Shown here one piece after another: positions 1-14,100 of a stretch of DNA of 64,000 nucleotides; position 1 is the first letter of the stretch; the number at the start of each line of letters is the position of its first letter. The stretch is from NCBI RefSeq assembly GCF_020882245.1, contig NC_083597.1, positions 43,874,152-43,938,151 on the forward strand, in the 5' to 3' direction. Source of the stretch: Rhopalosiphum padi. Taxonomy: Eukaryota; Arthropoda; Insecta; Hemiptera; Aphididae. The notes under the pieces are model-generated. The model was not told where the DNA came from, did not search any database, and was given only the letters and a program-made list of their open reading frames with translations. A program made the position numbers and the translations under genes.

Positions 1-3000
1 CTTCATATTTTGTTCTCTCGATCCGACGTTTACCCTTCAGTGCTTATTATTAAAGGTATTTTGTACTTAAACTTAAAACTTCCCGTATACAAAATTGTTT
101 TTTATTAATTATTGTTATTAAAACAAAACAAAAAACATAATGGTTTTAGTGTTCAAGTAGGTTTACATTTCATTAACATGTATGTTTATCTAACATATCC
201 TACTGTTCATTATAACTTAATCAAAATATATTAAGATTTCTAACAAGTATGTTGGTAATTGGTATATGTATTTCAATATATTCATATCCTCTTAAAAATA
301 ATAACATAAAACAAATAATTTATAATGTGCATAACACAAAAGTTTTAATGTATATCTAGTACAGTCGTATAGTATTTATAATAAATAACTTTTTTAGTCT
401 TTCACTCTCATATTTTATTGTTTATTTATTTAAATATAATTAATGGTATTCAAAATATATATTATTATGATTACGTGATAATTTACCGAGTTGAAAACTT
501 ATAAAATAAGCGTTTGGTAAAAACTAATATATCAACATAGTATACCTTTAAAATGTATTTAGGTATATGAATATACATTAACTATAAATTAAATTATTTA
601 TTTGTCTTATTTAGAAATAAATATAATTAAACCATTTAAAATGTGGTGTATTTTTTATTTATAGTGAAGCATATATTTAATGAAAATATTTGTGTTAATT
701 AATAATAAGTGATTAATGTTTTCTGTTGAATTTTTTTTTTTCGTATCAATATTTCGCTTAACATTTTATTAAATGTTATTTTGAATTTCTATACTGAAAA
801 CAGAGTCGAGAGACAATCTTATTTATCACATCTAGCACTAGTGGATAAAAAAAAAAGCTTTCAGAAAATTACCCACATGACCACATACGTTCAGTTTGTT
901 TGTGACGCGTCATTGACTATAATTAGGAGTCAATCGACTCACCACTTATAGTCATATAGACTTATATACGAACTATAAAACTATGTGTAAAGGTCAGATG
1001 CCGAATAATTGACGTACGATAGGCACCACTCTTCTAACAAAAAAATAAATATAATAATTTCAAAGCCAAAAATTACTAAAATATATAACTCCTCCGTTTA
1101 TATTCTGGAGCGATTAGATAAAACTTAACGTAGACAGTTTGTAATGAAACCTCAAAGCTCATCAGTATATTATATTTATTCTTAGTATACATCAGTGATG
1201 CCCAACATTCCATGGATAAAGCATCACTATTATATATTACATTATATACGTTAATGTTTTTAGTTTTTTAGCGATCGAATTAAATTAAGGCAATTGGTTA
1301 AATATATTATTTATAGATATTTATTATAGAACACTACTAACTACCAAATAAAAATATTTCCATGTTTTTTTTTTATTATTAGCATTATTAATTATTTTAA
1401 ATTATCTATTTTAAATAGCATTTTGTTTTTTACCGTTCAAAATATTTTAATTTATACATCAATAGTGTTTTTGAATATGCATTGATAAATTTTTACTTAC
1501 TTGGTTATCGATAATTAAACAGCAATACTAAAAATAAAAATAAATACTTAATGAGTAAATTTAAATGTTTTCCAAATGATATTTAATATAACTTCATTCA
1601 TACTTAATTTATAATTGAGTTTTGAATATAATTGAATTTTTAACAAACATACTAAAAATAAATAATCTAAATAATACAGGTAAGTACTATACTTTGCACA
1701 AAAGTTTATATTACTAACTCATAAACAAATATTTTAATGTGTATAGTGTATACTTATACATTTATACTTTAAAAAACTTCAAAATAAACTATACTCTAGG
1801 GTAGTGTTTCCAGATGTTTTTTGATATTCGTTTAACCCATAAACCACGTCTAGTTATATTGTAAATATTATTATAATTTACAATAGTTTCTTGAAAAAAT
1901 ATTGTGTAATTTAATCTTATAATAATATGATTGTTCTCCATCAAAAAATGTGTTACCCATAGTTGGAGAAACAATTGCACTGGAGCCAGCTATAGTTTAT
2001 TTATAAATAAATTTTGTATAAATACAGACGACAAATAAAAAAACAGTTATATATATTTAACATAAAACCACGTTTAACAATGTATCAAATCTTTTGACTT
2101 TCATATAAGTGCTGTATTTATGAATACATTAATGACTTACAAATAAGTTAACTCGTTTATAAATATCAAAATATAGCGTCAGAGAATAAAGATTTCTATT
2201 GTTAAAAATGTTAAGTCGATAAAATATTTCATTATTTGATAAAAATTCATGATATCTTTTAGTTATTAAATACAAAATATAAATACAAAATATTTTACTT
2301 CGCCAAATTAAATAAAACACAACATTAGAAATTGAGCCTTCGCCATTAATACTTTCAGGAAATTTAAAGATATCATATCAAGGCTCAGAGTTGACCACAC
2401 ACAAATCGCTCATATCTTCCTCGTATCTAAGGAAAAACCCCCAATTTTGGAAATCATGTAATGTCCAAGTCACTATTAAATATATTATTACCGTGAACCG
2501 AATGTACTTCAACATAAAATTCACAATTATCCCCAGTTAATCTTAAACATTATCGATTTCATCACTGCCACAAAAATCCAAAACAAAATTTAAAACATTT
2601 AACAAATAAAATATATTATATATAATGTATTTCGATGTAATCTATAAAACATGTTAATGTTTAACTGTAAATTTATAAAAAAAAAACCTTCATACACTCA
2701 GTATATCCAATGACCAATGTCATACATATATATATATAAACAACCTATTGTTTAAACTTTATTTTTTTCAAAGCAAACATTAAGCTCATTCAGTTTGTAA
2801 TTATTTATTATTAAGTGGAATAACTAAAACATGATAATTTACTGCTTTCTAATAAATAAAAATAATTATAAACTTTATATACCTATATATTATGAACAAT
2901 ATTTATAGAAATTATCGACATTTTTTTAAGTTTATTAAAACAGTAATTTATTTATAATTTTCAAAATATTAAGTATCACAAATTACATAATAGATAGGTA

Positions 3001-3230
3001 ATAAAATACATGTTTTTTTAGTTTATATATTATATATTATATATTATTGTCACCAGACACTGGTAGAAAAAAAGTTTCTTTTCGACTGTTTTTTCCTTAT
3101 GTCTCCTGCAGCTACAACTGGACAATGTGTTGGGAATAATAAAATACTTTTAATTTAAAGGAATAGAGAAATAAGTTGATTTTCTTTTTGTATAATATAA
3201 ATCGTGATCTATATAATAAGCACGTGTGTT
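1..3230. other. A+T-rich non-coding stretch
   Basis: No convincing coding sequence or repeat family is visible. Reading frames are short and rich in I, N, K, Y and F, as expected of random A+T-rich DNA. Small items: a perfect plus-strand splice-donor-like CAG/GTAAGTA with its GT at 1680, and an 8-bp inverted pair TGAGCCTT (2333-2340) and AAGGCTCA (2380-2387). Neither is tied to a gene. Confidence 0.6.
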
Positions 3231-3235
3231 CAACC

Positions 3236-3337
3236 ATGGATAACATATACAACAACGAGTCACATTCCAAGAATTTGTTGGATATTATAGGCGACCACGC
3301 ATTTTTGGAGAATGAGGGACGATCAAACTTCTTGTGA
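3236..3337 (+). CDS. Possible 33-residue small ORF, unknown
   Basis: The ATG sits in a strong context (CAACCATGG) and opens a 33-codon frame ending in TGA. The peptide begins MDNIYNNESHSKNLLDIIGD and ends EGRSNFL. It is acidic and balanced in composition, unlike most chance frames here, which are dominated by I, K, N and Y. The frame is also open upstream of the ATG back to about 3170, so this could be part of an exon rather than a complete peptide. No family is recognised, and there is no signal peptide, membrane segment or obvious donor site at its end. A chance ORF is the most likely alternative. Confidence 0.15.
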   Translation: MDNIYNNESHSKNLLDIIGDHAFLENEGRSNFL

Positions 3338-3339
3338 AT

Positions 3340-4430
3340 CCTATAGGGTCTCAAGTCCTTTAATACAAAAATTTATAAATATTGTTTTTTTTTTTAATAA
3401 TGATTGTTTTTATTTTTAAATTTTTATAAATTTATTTAATATTATACATATACAAATATTTTAAATAGTTTCACGGTTTCTCTGAAGTAATAATAAAAAA
3501 TACTACATTTGCAATTTAGGTACGAGTCGAAGAGTTGACGATGTGCAAAAAAAAAACGGATATCTGATTTTTTTGGTTTCCTCGTTCATCAATATTCTTT
3601 AAGTAGCGTGTTCGTTATAATATCCACGACGGTATTTATTGAACCACATCAACCAAACGATAAACGATAAATAATAAATGTTTTATGCGGATAGATACGC
3701 GACAACGTCCATAGTACGTCAGGACGTGTAATCAGAATAGGAAAATGAAATTTCGTGTACTTAAATTAATAATCATATGTGCTATTAGGGTATCGTTGGC
3801 ATTTAATTATTGTACATTATAACGTGTAGTAGCATAATGGACGGAAATACGGTTGGTATAGTTAGTGCAACAAAATGTGCACCAATACGCATCACAATAT
3901 TATTTCGATTCATCAGCAGCGGTAGATTTTCATCGAAAATATAATGTGATAAACGGTATTGAATTGCACAACACACATCCCTAGAAAAAATAGGAATAAA
4001 TTGACAGTGTAGTATAATAGGTACATTTCGATTTACTCTATCGTATTATCTTGTTCAATACTTGACGATTCTGTTATCACCTGTGTGTCATATGTATAAT
4101 GATTTAATCGTATGTTAAACGCGTTTATAATATTTTTTTTTTTTATTATTGATTAAAAATTATAGGAATTGTACACTAGATTCTTTTTTTAATTTTTTTT
4201 TTTGTATTTTTTTTTTTTTTTGATTTATGATGGTAATGGCCATTCACCTACACTCGTCGTAAGAATACAAATTGTAATACTTGAATTAATTATTTTAAAA
4301 TACTACCGTTTTGTTCCAACGAAGTAATTAAGGAATAATGATAATATCTTTATGACAAATGTCGTTCTAAGTCACACGACAACATAATATCTGAACAACA
4401 AAAAAAATAAATAATAACAAGCATGTGAAT
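3340..4430. other. A+T-rich non-coding stretch with T-tracts
   Basis: No gene or mobile element is recognised. Several long T runs lie at 4130-4222, which could be the reverse complement of poly(A) tails, but no retroelement body is recognisable next to them. Confidence 0.5.
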
Positions 4431-4438
4431 AAGTGTTA

Positions 4439-4681
4439 CCAAGCCATGTGTTTATGACCTATATTTGGGGAGACGTTGTGCTCCGCTGCTTTTCTAGCAC
4501 TCAAATTATTAGAGCTTTAGATCTTTTAGATATTTATTCTCAATGACTAACTCGTATTTACATTCCTCCTAAAATAAACTTTCTTCCGTGTTCTCTCGCT
4601 ACTGTCATTTTGTTTATTCAACATTCGGCCTATCAACCCAACTCCTCCATAGAAATCTTTAGTCTTTTGGGTGTTTTTTAA
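4439..4681 (+). pseudogene. Decayed coding-like stretch, possible retroelement 3' region
   Basis: One frame runs through this interval with a single internal stop (a TGA after about 34 codons). It reads like real protein on both sides: first MTYIWGDVVLRCFSSTQII, then after the stop LTRIYIPPKINFLPCSLAT. The pyrimidine-rich coding strand and balanced composition contrast with the flanks. The pattern of a short hydrophobic run, a break, then aromatic and proline-rich sequence loosely resembles the C-terminal tail that follows the reverse-transcriptase domain in aphid LINEs. I cannot align it to a named family. It has no ATG start of its own, no tail repeat and no flanking duplication. Alternatives are a decayed host exon or a chance open stretch. 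Confidence 0.35.
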
Positions 4682-4689
4682 TGGTAATT

Positions 4690-7580
4690 ATTCCAACGTG
4701 GTTTTCTTTTTATATACATTTTCAAATACTGGCAATTTTAACTTAATTTCAGACTAATAATCTACTTTTTAAACTCATCCGTCATCATCTTCAACCACTC
4801 AAAAGTCTAAACTTATCTCGTCCTATCAGCTATCTTGTCTTACATACAATATATAAAATTAAGCGTGTTATATATTCGTTTAAAATATTGGTTTTATCAT
4901 TGGGTTTTATTGAATAAATGACCTAGACGCATCACTACGTTTAAAATGTTTTTCTGTAGCCTATAAATACTTATATTATTTAATTTATTTATATACTGTC
5001 TATTATCAATTTAATATTCTTTTATTTTTATTTACGAAAAGCAAGTAAATCTTAAGTACTTGCTACTCAATGTAACAATAGAAGTGTAACATCCTTTTAG
5101 AAATAAACTACAAATAAAAATGAACGTTTTACAGCTTTAATGCTTTTATAAATACATATATGTAATTTCCAATCAATTGACTATACATATAATAGGATTG
5201 GAGTGCGTTAACGGCTTTTACAAATATTAGAAAAAAATAACAATAAAATACACTTCATTGTAAAACCGTAAAAATATAAAATTCCTAAACTTTCTCAATA
5301 AAATCTTTATGTCAAATCAATCACAGTAGTATAAAAAAAAGCTATTAAAAATATTAAACTACAATATCGTAAATTCTATCAAATGGAATAATCTGTAGGT
5401 ATAACATTTTTAAAAACTATAAAATTAAAAAAAAATTAAATAATGACATGTTACGTTTTAATAATAAATATGAAACTATTGTAATAAATGTTTTAACTAA
5501 TTTCATATGGTAAATATTAATAATAATAATAATAGAATAATTATTTATTCGACACAATTAAATAATCTTCTTTTTAAAAATGAATTTGTTTATAATCATT
5601 AAAACAATAATTATGTTATATTATTCGATTATACAAGACAAACATATAACATTAAACATTTAAAAAAAATATCAAATTGAACTACTTTTTATTCTAACAT
5701 ATTATTCTGTATTTTATAAGTTATATATTCTTTTATAAAAGGAATTTTAAATTGACTTTTTTATCCTGCTTAAAATACCTATTTTCATTTTAACAGTACG
5801 ATCGATGTCTTAAGTTCTTTACACGACAAGAATTTTAAAAACAAATTTTGAAATTTAATTTCCTCGTCTTGTCTTCTTCAGACCATACAAGCAACTTTAT
5901 TAATTTTGTACTTACACTTATCAACAATTGACTATTAAATTGTACAAAATTACATTTTCGCTTAAATAAAAAAACAGAACAATTTTTCATATGATCCAAA
6001 GTTAACGTGCTCTGACGCTCAAACCCACTTTTAATATCAAAACCGCATCATCACTACATCGATCGATACGATAAAATACAAATATTATTAATTTAACCAA
6101 TATATAGTATATTAATTATTTTTTATACAATAAAATATAATATATTTTAACTAAGTTTATACAGAACTCATTATAAACGGTAAATTTATAATTCTTTAAT
6201 GGTTGCAAATTTGACACAAATCCATAATAATAAGAAAACTAATATAAAAATAAATTGGTATCGGTGTATTATAGGTAAATATATTCTTTTTAATAACGTG
6301 TATTTATCATGAACTTGTAAATCATATCCTATTATATAGTACTTACCATTAAAATAGGTCTTATTTTCTTTTTGTCCTATTTTGAGTCAACTACAAGGGG
6401 AACTGTTTAATCATTCCAACTCTACTGTAAGATATGGATTCACCCTTAAGGTATTTTACCGACTGTAAATTTATTCTCGAAAAAGTATATTTTATTTGTT
6501 TTTTTATCGTCAATAGTATCCTCTGGGTCCACAAAAGCATTATTCTGAGAATATTTTATTAGCTAAAATTTATAAAAATAAAATAAAAAATACACACTGT
6601 GCACTGTGACATTGTAAGTTTTTGTTCGTATCGGCAAATAAAAAGAATTTTAAGCATTATACTACATTGGACTATAAAACTCACTACTGAAAAGAAAGAA
6701 AAATAATAATGAATTGTTTCCACATCCGCTTGTAACGTTCTATTAAAGTGGTCGACACTAACCCTTTCATCGCATAATAATATAATATATCTATACAAAA
6801 TATAATATGTTACTTATACATTAAACGTTTTTTAACTATAATACCCAAATAAATTATAATTTTAATTGTTGTGTCCTTGTTTTTAAATACTTTATTTAGA
6901 TAAAATTCAAGTGTATTCTTGAGGTTAAATAAGTAAAACGATCATATTTAAAATTTAAAAATAAATATTGGTTTTTAACAGTTAGACATTATTATATATA
7001 ATTGGTTGATTAACTGTACAATTTAAATCACGCAATTCAAATATATAATTGAAAAGAATTGATACGTCCAATAGATTAACTGTTCATTAAAATAATTATA
7101 AAATTAATGAAAAATAGTAACATTTACTATTTACACACAATTCCATATAAATTAAATATACCATAAATATTATTACAGTAAAGTTATTTAAATCAAAATT
7201 TTTCATTCTATAATTAATTTATTATGCAAAATAAATAGTTTATATAATGTTATACATATATCACAACTCATCAGATAATAATTTATAATATATACATATA
7301 TATATAAAAATTGTAACAATTTCTGGCTTAATAAAATATAATAAACATGTATATCTATTGTATATGTAAAATAAATAATATAATTATAATAATAGTATAA
7401 ACAATTATTTTATAATTAAATTGATTTTTGGTTTTTTTCTTTTATTTACAGTAAACCACTATGATAGTGTAGCAGCTTATATTATTCTATTATTGAGGTT
7501 GATGAAGTATGATATATAAGATACATTTTATGTATAATAGACAGAAAATCTTCTTATTAGAAGATAATTTTGCACAACTA
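4690..7580. other. A+T-rich non-coding stretch
   Basis: Nothing beyond simple A/T runs, (AATAAT)-type low complexity and short chance ORFs is visible. No conserved motif, repeat boundary or exon-like patch can be supported. Confidence 0.6.
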
Positions 7581-7582
7581 TA

Positions 7583-7740
7583 ATTTTTTTTTTATCGTTT
7601 ATTTGTCTTATACAATTTATACAATGTTTATTGTTTAGTATAATAAGCATAATATATAGTTAGAAAGAGAAAACAAAATATAACAGAAGGACTTGAGTGG
7701 AGAAGCCGCCCACTGGCGACACTCTGGCTAAGCACGTCTA
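7583..7740 (-). repeat. Probable retroposon 3' end, minus strand
   Basis: Read on the minus strand, a G+C-richer block (7680-7740) containing GCCAGTGGGCGGCTTCTCC is followed by T-rich sequence. Then come two AATAAA-like signals and a poly(A) run, which is the T run at 7583-7592 on the plus strand. This is the expected layout of the 3' end of a LINE or SINE inserted in the minus orientation. No coding remnant lies upstream on the minus strand and no target duplication is clear, so the class is not assigned. Confidence 0.35.
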
Positions 7741-7745
7741 TAAAT

Positions 7746-10000
7746 AAATTATAAATGATTAATCTTCAGAATATTTACTATTGAAACTTATTTAAAATAA
7801 TAATAAAAGTAATACAAATTCTAAAAATATTTATTTTATTTTATTATGATGTCGATAAACAAGCTATCCCGAATGCAATGTCTAAAATACAGCAGTAATT
7901 CTAAAATGCAAAAAAATATATATAAATAAAAATGAAAACATATGCGTATAGAATCAATGTTTTTCAGTTCATTTTTGCAGTTAATTTAACGCATATCAAT
8001 TAACATTTATAATCAGTCACAAATTTCACTATTATCAATATTTACTCATTTACTAGTTCTACAGTATAAATAAAACTTAAAGGGTGTTTGAGCGTAAAAC
8101 TATTTTCGTTGGAACTTATTAGCACTTAAAACAAACAATTAATAACTTATTACTATTTCCAATACATCAATATGCATATATTATATAAATATAAATATAT
8201 ATATATATTTATATATATTATATTAACCTTTGAGTAATATATTTTTAAATTTTAAAGCACTTACCTATATAACAAATTACTAATTTATGACTCGGATGGG
8301 TACGTTTATTTATTAATATTATTAAATAATCTATAGCTATAAGTAGTCATATAACTATTTAGTTTAAATTTAAACATAAATTAAGTGTAAAATATATATG
8401 ATCATACGAGCAGAATATTTTAAGTATTTACTTATTTACAGAAAAAAAATCTTAAAAAAAAAATATGATATTAATTCTAAAATGTAAATATAAAATACAA
8501 AAAATATAACTAATATATTTTTAAATACAATTACTATGCCATATCACTGGAATATTTTTTTATTAAAAAAAAAAAATTAAAACATATATTTTAAGAAGAA
8601 GAAGCTGATTGTATATAATTAGCTAAGTATAAATTCTTTCATGTTGTTGCTTACAAAATAAGTTTAATTAACTAGAAGTTTTATTTAAGTTTATATAATG
8701 TCTGTGCTTAAAATGGAACTTATTATTATATAAATGTCTTGACTGTAGTTTTCTACATAATCGATGTTCTGGAATTTTGTACAAAACCCTCATCTGTGTG
8801 TTTCTTTGTTTAATTCCTGAGCATATTAGTGTTTTCGTAATATATTATCATATAAATAATCAGGTTCAATTTGAATTTTGAAATTATCTAAGAGAAGATC
8901 TTAAGAGAATTAACATTCAACCGCGCAAAATTTTTTACTTACTATAAAAAAAAAAAATTATAAATTAATAATTTAAGTTTCCATGGTATGTAAAATAATA
9001 ATAATAATCAATAATCCAGTAAATTAAAAATATATTTTGATTACATAAAAATAAGCTACATATTTAGTTAGAATAATTTATAGCGTTAATAAACGTAACA
9101 ATAAACGTTAACAGCTAACCAATAAATGGCAAAAAAAGAAAATGTATGACACAGCCGTTACCCAACAACATAAATGTCGTATAATAATAAACGTATACAT
9201 ACAATATATTATTTTTCTATTTTTACTTTAGGACAATAACACAGAACCTTAATTGTTGAAATCTTAGTTTTCAATAAACAAAACTACCTACATAGGTATA
9301 TAATTATATAAAAAAAGTGTAAACTTTAAACTATTAATACTATTAAAAAATTATATCCTATATATTTGAAATTTAAATGTATTTTACAATATTATGAACG
9401 AATATTGTATAAAATCCTGCAATATCATGTACTTATAGATCACGAATAATTTTTATTCCATCAATATAGATCATTCAAATATGTCCATATGTCCCATAGT
9501 CCTTAATACTGAAAGAAGAACTAACATAATTTCTAACCTGTAGTGAATCTCTTACATTGAAGCAGTTTCTTGTTTGCAGTTGAAAACACGTGGAAACCAG
9601 AAGAAGCCCAAACATTCCAAAAAACTTAACCTGACCTTAAATCTCTGAGCCAATTTAAAGATAACAGTAATAAAATCAGCTTATTTCTCAAATATATTGA
9701 TACGTGTAACTCAATATAGAAAAATCAATTTATTTATTCATACTATGTAGATTTAATATTAAATGTCTTTGTGAGCTAATAACGTAATATATCATTGCAA
9801 GTTATTAAAGGCACCAAGAATAAAAATATATAAATATATATACAATATACATGAATTTACACTTATTTATATATATATAATTAAGGTTAAATAAGGTGCT
9901 AATATTACTGTATTGGCTAATTATTTAATTAACATAATTTATGTAGATGAATAATTAAATTGTAACTTAATTGTTTCGGTGGCATATCATCAATAGTTCA
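7746..10000. other. A+T-rich non-coding stretch
   Basis: Low-complexity A+T DNA with alternating AT runs (for example around 8180-8225). The frames are uniformly short. No feature is supported. Confidence 0.6.
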
Positions 10001-10011
10001 ATTACCCAAAA

Positions 10012-10622
10012 TCCTCAAAAAATTGTAAATATTCTGAATATTTAAATATTGTTCTTTTATTCATTAACACTAATGAATGTGCTCAATTTCCTTTACACGA
10101 CTTTATTATTTACAATTATTTTATTGACAACCAATACCTTGAATCTGCTTCTTCCGTTAAAGATTTAGGTATTATGTTATCCCCTAATCTTTCTTTTTTT
10201 GAATATATTTCATCTATTTGCAACAAAACGATCGCATGCTACGGTTGATTAGACGTATATGTTATGATTTAAAAATATACAATGTCTTAAAAGTTAAAAC
10301 TTTATATTGTTCCTTGGTACGTTTGAATCTAAAAAAAGGATCTATGATTTGGAACCCATCTCAACTTAATCAAATAAACAGTTTAAACAAAGTACAGTCG
10401 TACTTCTTAAGATATATTTTATCTTATGAAATTGCTTTAAATTATCTCACTAAGGAAACCGCATCGAAACTAGACCTACACATACTTCTTGAAAGACGTA
10501 TATTTAATGATGTGTCATTTATTTTTAACATTTTAAACAATAATATCCACTGTCCTAAGATCACACTAGGTCTAAAGTCTTTTTTTATGAGTCCCACGCT
10601 CAATCATATAGTTATAAATTAA
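10012..10622 (+). pseudogene. Reverse-transcriptase C-terminal fragment, frameshifted
   Basis: A frame open from about 9993 carries IYNYFIDNQYLESASSVKDL and LSPNLSFFEYISSICNK. At about 10235 the homology passes into a second frame, the 134-codon ORF starting at 10218, which continues with MLRLIRRICYDLKIYNVLKV and ends at 10622. The region is therefore one former ORF broken by a single small indel. The ATG at 10218 is incidental to the frameshift and not a biological start. This part of a LINE protein lies after the catalytic palm, so no active-site residues are expected or seen. The fragment is probably not expressed as protein. Confidence 0.7.
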
Positions 10623-10910
10623 TATAATGAACCTATAAGTCGTATACTTTGGTTCTGTAACAATCTCAATGAGTTCGACTTCAATTATGATTATGAATCT
10701 TAACTTCGGCATCTATGTTTGGATTTTAAACTATAATTAATTATATTTTTATATTTGTCACCTTGTCTCATTAATTGATTATCACATTATACTACAAACT
10801 CTACTTTTATTGATATTTGTATACAAAATAATATTAAGTTAAATGATTTATAAGAAATCTTGTGCCTACACTAATGTCCCCGGGCATCAAATAAATAAAA
10901 ATAAATAAAT
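10012..10910 (+). mobile_element. 5'-truncated non-LTR retrotransposon (Jockey-like LINE) remnant
   Basis: The interval holds the C-terminal part of a LINE reverse-transcriptase ORF, then about 270 bp of 3' region and a terminal (A)AAT simple repeat at 10889-10910. Recognisable blocks are SSVKDLGIMLSPNLSF, which follows the palm domain in Jockey-type enzymes, then LYCSLVRLNL and MIWNPSQLNQINSLNKVQ from the thumb and tail region. Just before the AAAT tail there is a short potential stem (TGTCCCCGGGCA). The catalytic core is absent, so the copy is truncated and cannot move by itself. The superfamily call rests on motif pattern rather than a search. Confidence 0.75.
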
Positions 10911-10934
10911 ATTACTACGTACAAAATAAATGTG

Positions 10935-11110
10935 TAGGCCAAATCATGGACAAACTAAAGAAAGGGGTTCTAGTCGGGATGTTAGCCCCGAGCTCTTGCA
11001 AGTTCTTAAATTATAGAGAACCATTTAAAGTAGAGTATTTAAAATTCTTTGTTAAAGGGGCGCATTTGAAACTACAGCCCCGGGGCGCAATAGGTACTTA
11101 ATCCGGCCTA
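10935..11110. mobile_element. Short terminal-inverted-repeat element, hAT-like family C
   Basis: The ends are imperfect inverted repeats: TAGGCCAAATC on the left and the complement of TAGGCCGGATT on the right. Internal G+C-rich words (AGCCCCGAGC near the left, CAGCCCCGGGGCGC near the right) match the style of the larger element at 26212-26563, whose ends are AAGCCCGGATTAA. It sits 25 bp after the LINE tail. The flanking 8-mers agree poorly, so the insertion boundary is less secure than for the related copy. Confidence 0.45.
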
Positions 11111-11114
11111 GATA

Positions 11115-14100
11115 TGTACTATAGGTGGCACAATGGCATAACTAACTCATTTATATTAATTAAATTGTTTTATTTATGTACGACAAACAATTAATTATTT
11201 TAAATATCATATTTTAATGGTTTTTACTATATTATGTAAATCGATATATAATTATGTTGTTTAAGAATATATCTAAGTTCGTCAAAACCAAAAATTAACT
11301 ACTATAAAAATTTAAACACAAAAACACCTAATTATTTTCAGTATTAATAGTAGATATGTTACAAATATACTATTTTAAATTTAAGATTATTTTTAGAACA
11401 CCTATATTTAGTAGTAAAAAGGTCACTTAAATATGATTTTTTTTCTTGAAAACAAGTTTCTTTTCAAACAAATCAATACATAAACCACCGCAGTACTTTT
11501 AGACCTTTGATTATACTTGTCTAACATATATATATAAAGAGTGTTATCCGAGATGAATTTAAATGTAAACCTCTCAACAATTTGTGTCAATCGTTATTGA
11601 CCACTTTTATAGGCTATAATGTGTACTTAAATGTAATAAACCATTTTAGTTTAATACAGATTTATCATACTTCAGCTAATTATTTTTACAATTAAACCTA
11701 ACCGTTAAAAAGAAAAAATTCCAAATCAAATGTATCAATCTGAAATTAAAATATATATTCAATAAATTAAGAAAAAATAAAGGTACTTACAGAATAAGCT
11801 AAAACAATAATATCTTAAAAAAGTATTATATTTCTGAAAGCCATTATTAATTATATTAAATAACAATAACAATTTTGATTATTAAAGTTCAACTAAGAAG
11901 AAGTATGTAAAAATTATAAATACACTTATTTTGAAGCAGAAAAAAAAAATTTAACACAAAAATACCTTTTGATTTAATTAATAATAATTAAAAACACAGT
12001 TTATCAGCGGGTTAGGGTTTTACATGGTTGAAAAGAATCAAGTAATTAAAAATTTGACGTACTTTACAATTGCAAGAGTGAAAATATTATTTTTTTTTAA
12101 AGCAATAATAAGTTTATAATTTTTTATCAATAGTTATTAAATACATTAAATAAAGATTAAACCAATAAGCATATTTGTATTGCTATTTTAAATAATAAAT
12201 CAAACAATTTTTTTTTTAGGAATAAGTACCTACAACTGTTTTTTTTTCATTCCATACAATATATAATTTATTAGTACCTGTAGTTATTTACAAATAATAA
12301 ATTATGATTAAATTCAAAATATTTCATTCTGTATGTCAGTCTTAATTTGAAAAATATGTTATACACTATTATTATTTGAGCAATATGTAGTTAAACTCGA
12401 CATAAGGTTAAGACAGGATCAAAGTTAGAACGTAAAAAACTCTAACTACGGAACTTTTCTTAGTACCAGCAAACTTATTTAATTGCAGGATACCTAGTTA
12501 CTGAGATTAACTCAAACTTTTCAAAAGTTGTCATAACCATGTTGATTTCAATATCAAAAATTATGTTTAAAAACATATTAAAGTTCTCATAGGTATTAGG
12601 TACATTCAAGTCAGTAACTAGAAAAAACATTTAAGATGATGGGGTTAAACTTGTTTTAATTTAGAATTGGAAAATTACGTCATATAATACTTAGACAATA
12701 AATCACAAATTATTTAATACAAAAATAATATTTAATTAATAGAAAAACGAGAAATTTTACGCTAAAATAGTTTTCGAATTCTTTGCTTAATACATTTCCA
12801 TTTCAAAAATGAATAACAATCTATAATGTGGCAATTTCTACTTATAATTAAAATATTCACCAATTATTTATTTCAGAACTTATTAGACATAATATTGTAT
12901 GTAAATAAACTATATTTAAAAAAAAAAAAAAACTTCATCAGTTATGTTTAAAGATATTTGAAATGCTTGGTATAATGTTGACTTATTTTTATTTGTGTAT
13001 AATAAAAATTAAAAAAATATTCGATGTTCATCATTAGATATTCGAAAATGGTAGTAGTAACAGCGAATAAAAAATATTAAAAATATAAATGGATATTTGT
13101 TATGGAAATCTCCAGATTCAGTTAAAATGTAATTTATTTTTATTTATCCCACAGACATAAATGTATAAGAAGTAATTTATTAGATTTTTGTTTATATAAC
13201 CTAAATTGTACATAAATTTAAGTGAAGATAAATAATGAATTTATAAAAATACACATATTTAGAATTGAGTATTATAGTTATTTATTTTTTTTGCTGTAGA
13301 ATAATTGTTCTCTAGTTTTATAACAATCAATTGTTTTTGATATTGTATTTCTAATGAAAATGATGCTTTATATAATGCCGAATCCATAAACAAACATTAA
13401 CTATCCATGAACATTTAACATTTATAATCTCTACCTATATAAAAAAAAAGGTAGTTATTGTTTCAAGTAAAATGGTTAAAATTATTTTTTAAAACAATTT
13501 ATAATTAATAATATTTCATTATTTATTTTTATAATACCTTCCTAGCTACACGCGACGGGTTACCCTACCCTATTAAGGACACTCATACAGGTATTTATTT
13601 TATTAAAGATTAATATATCTACTTAAAAACTTTTGAAAAACTGTATTCCATCAATTATATAAATTGCTAAGGTAATAAAAAATAAAAAATAAATCTTTTA
13701 ACGGCACAGTGCATACAATGCATTAATACTTTTTTTTTGACAAATGAGTTTTAAATGAAAAAAAAAACTATAAAATATACACACATATAATAAATGTCAA
13801 TTTTTTTACAATTGAATTAAAAAGTGAAGTTAAATATTTTATTAGTAAATTTGATTTGAAAAAATTAAGCAAAAACCTAAAGTATATTTATTTGATATTT
13901 AATATGATTATACATAATCATTTATATTTAGTTATGGTTATTGTATAAAAAAACTAAAATAGTAAATAGTAATTGGGGTGTGGTCCATTTTATTTTAGAT
14001 AATACTATCCTCATAAAATAATAAATTAATTCATCCAAACCCCACACCTAGAATTTATAATTGACATTAGTAACATTTTAAGATTTATTCTGTGAATAAA

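Noticed and set aside
1970..1990. AATTGCACT as a miR-92-type seed
   Set aside because: The neighbouring sequence does not form the required precursor hairpin and the mature sequence diverges after nine bases.
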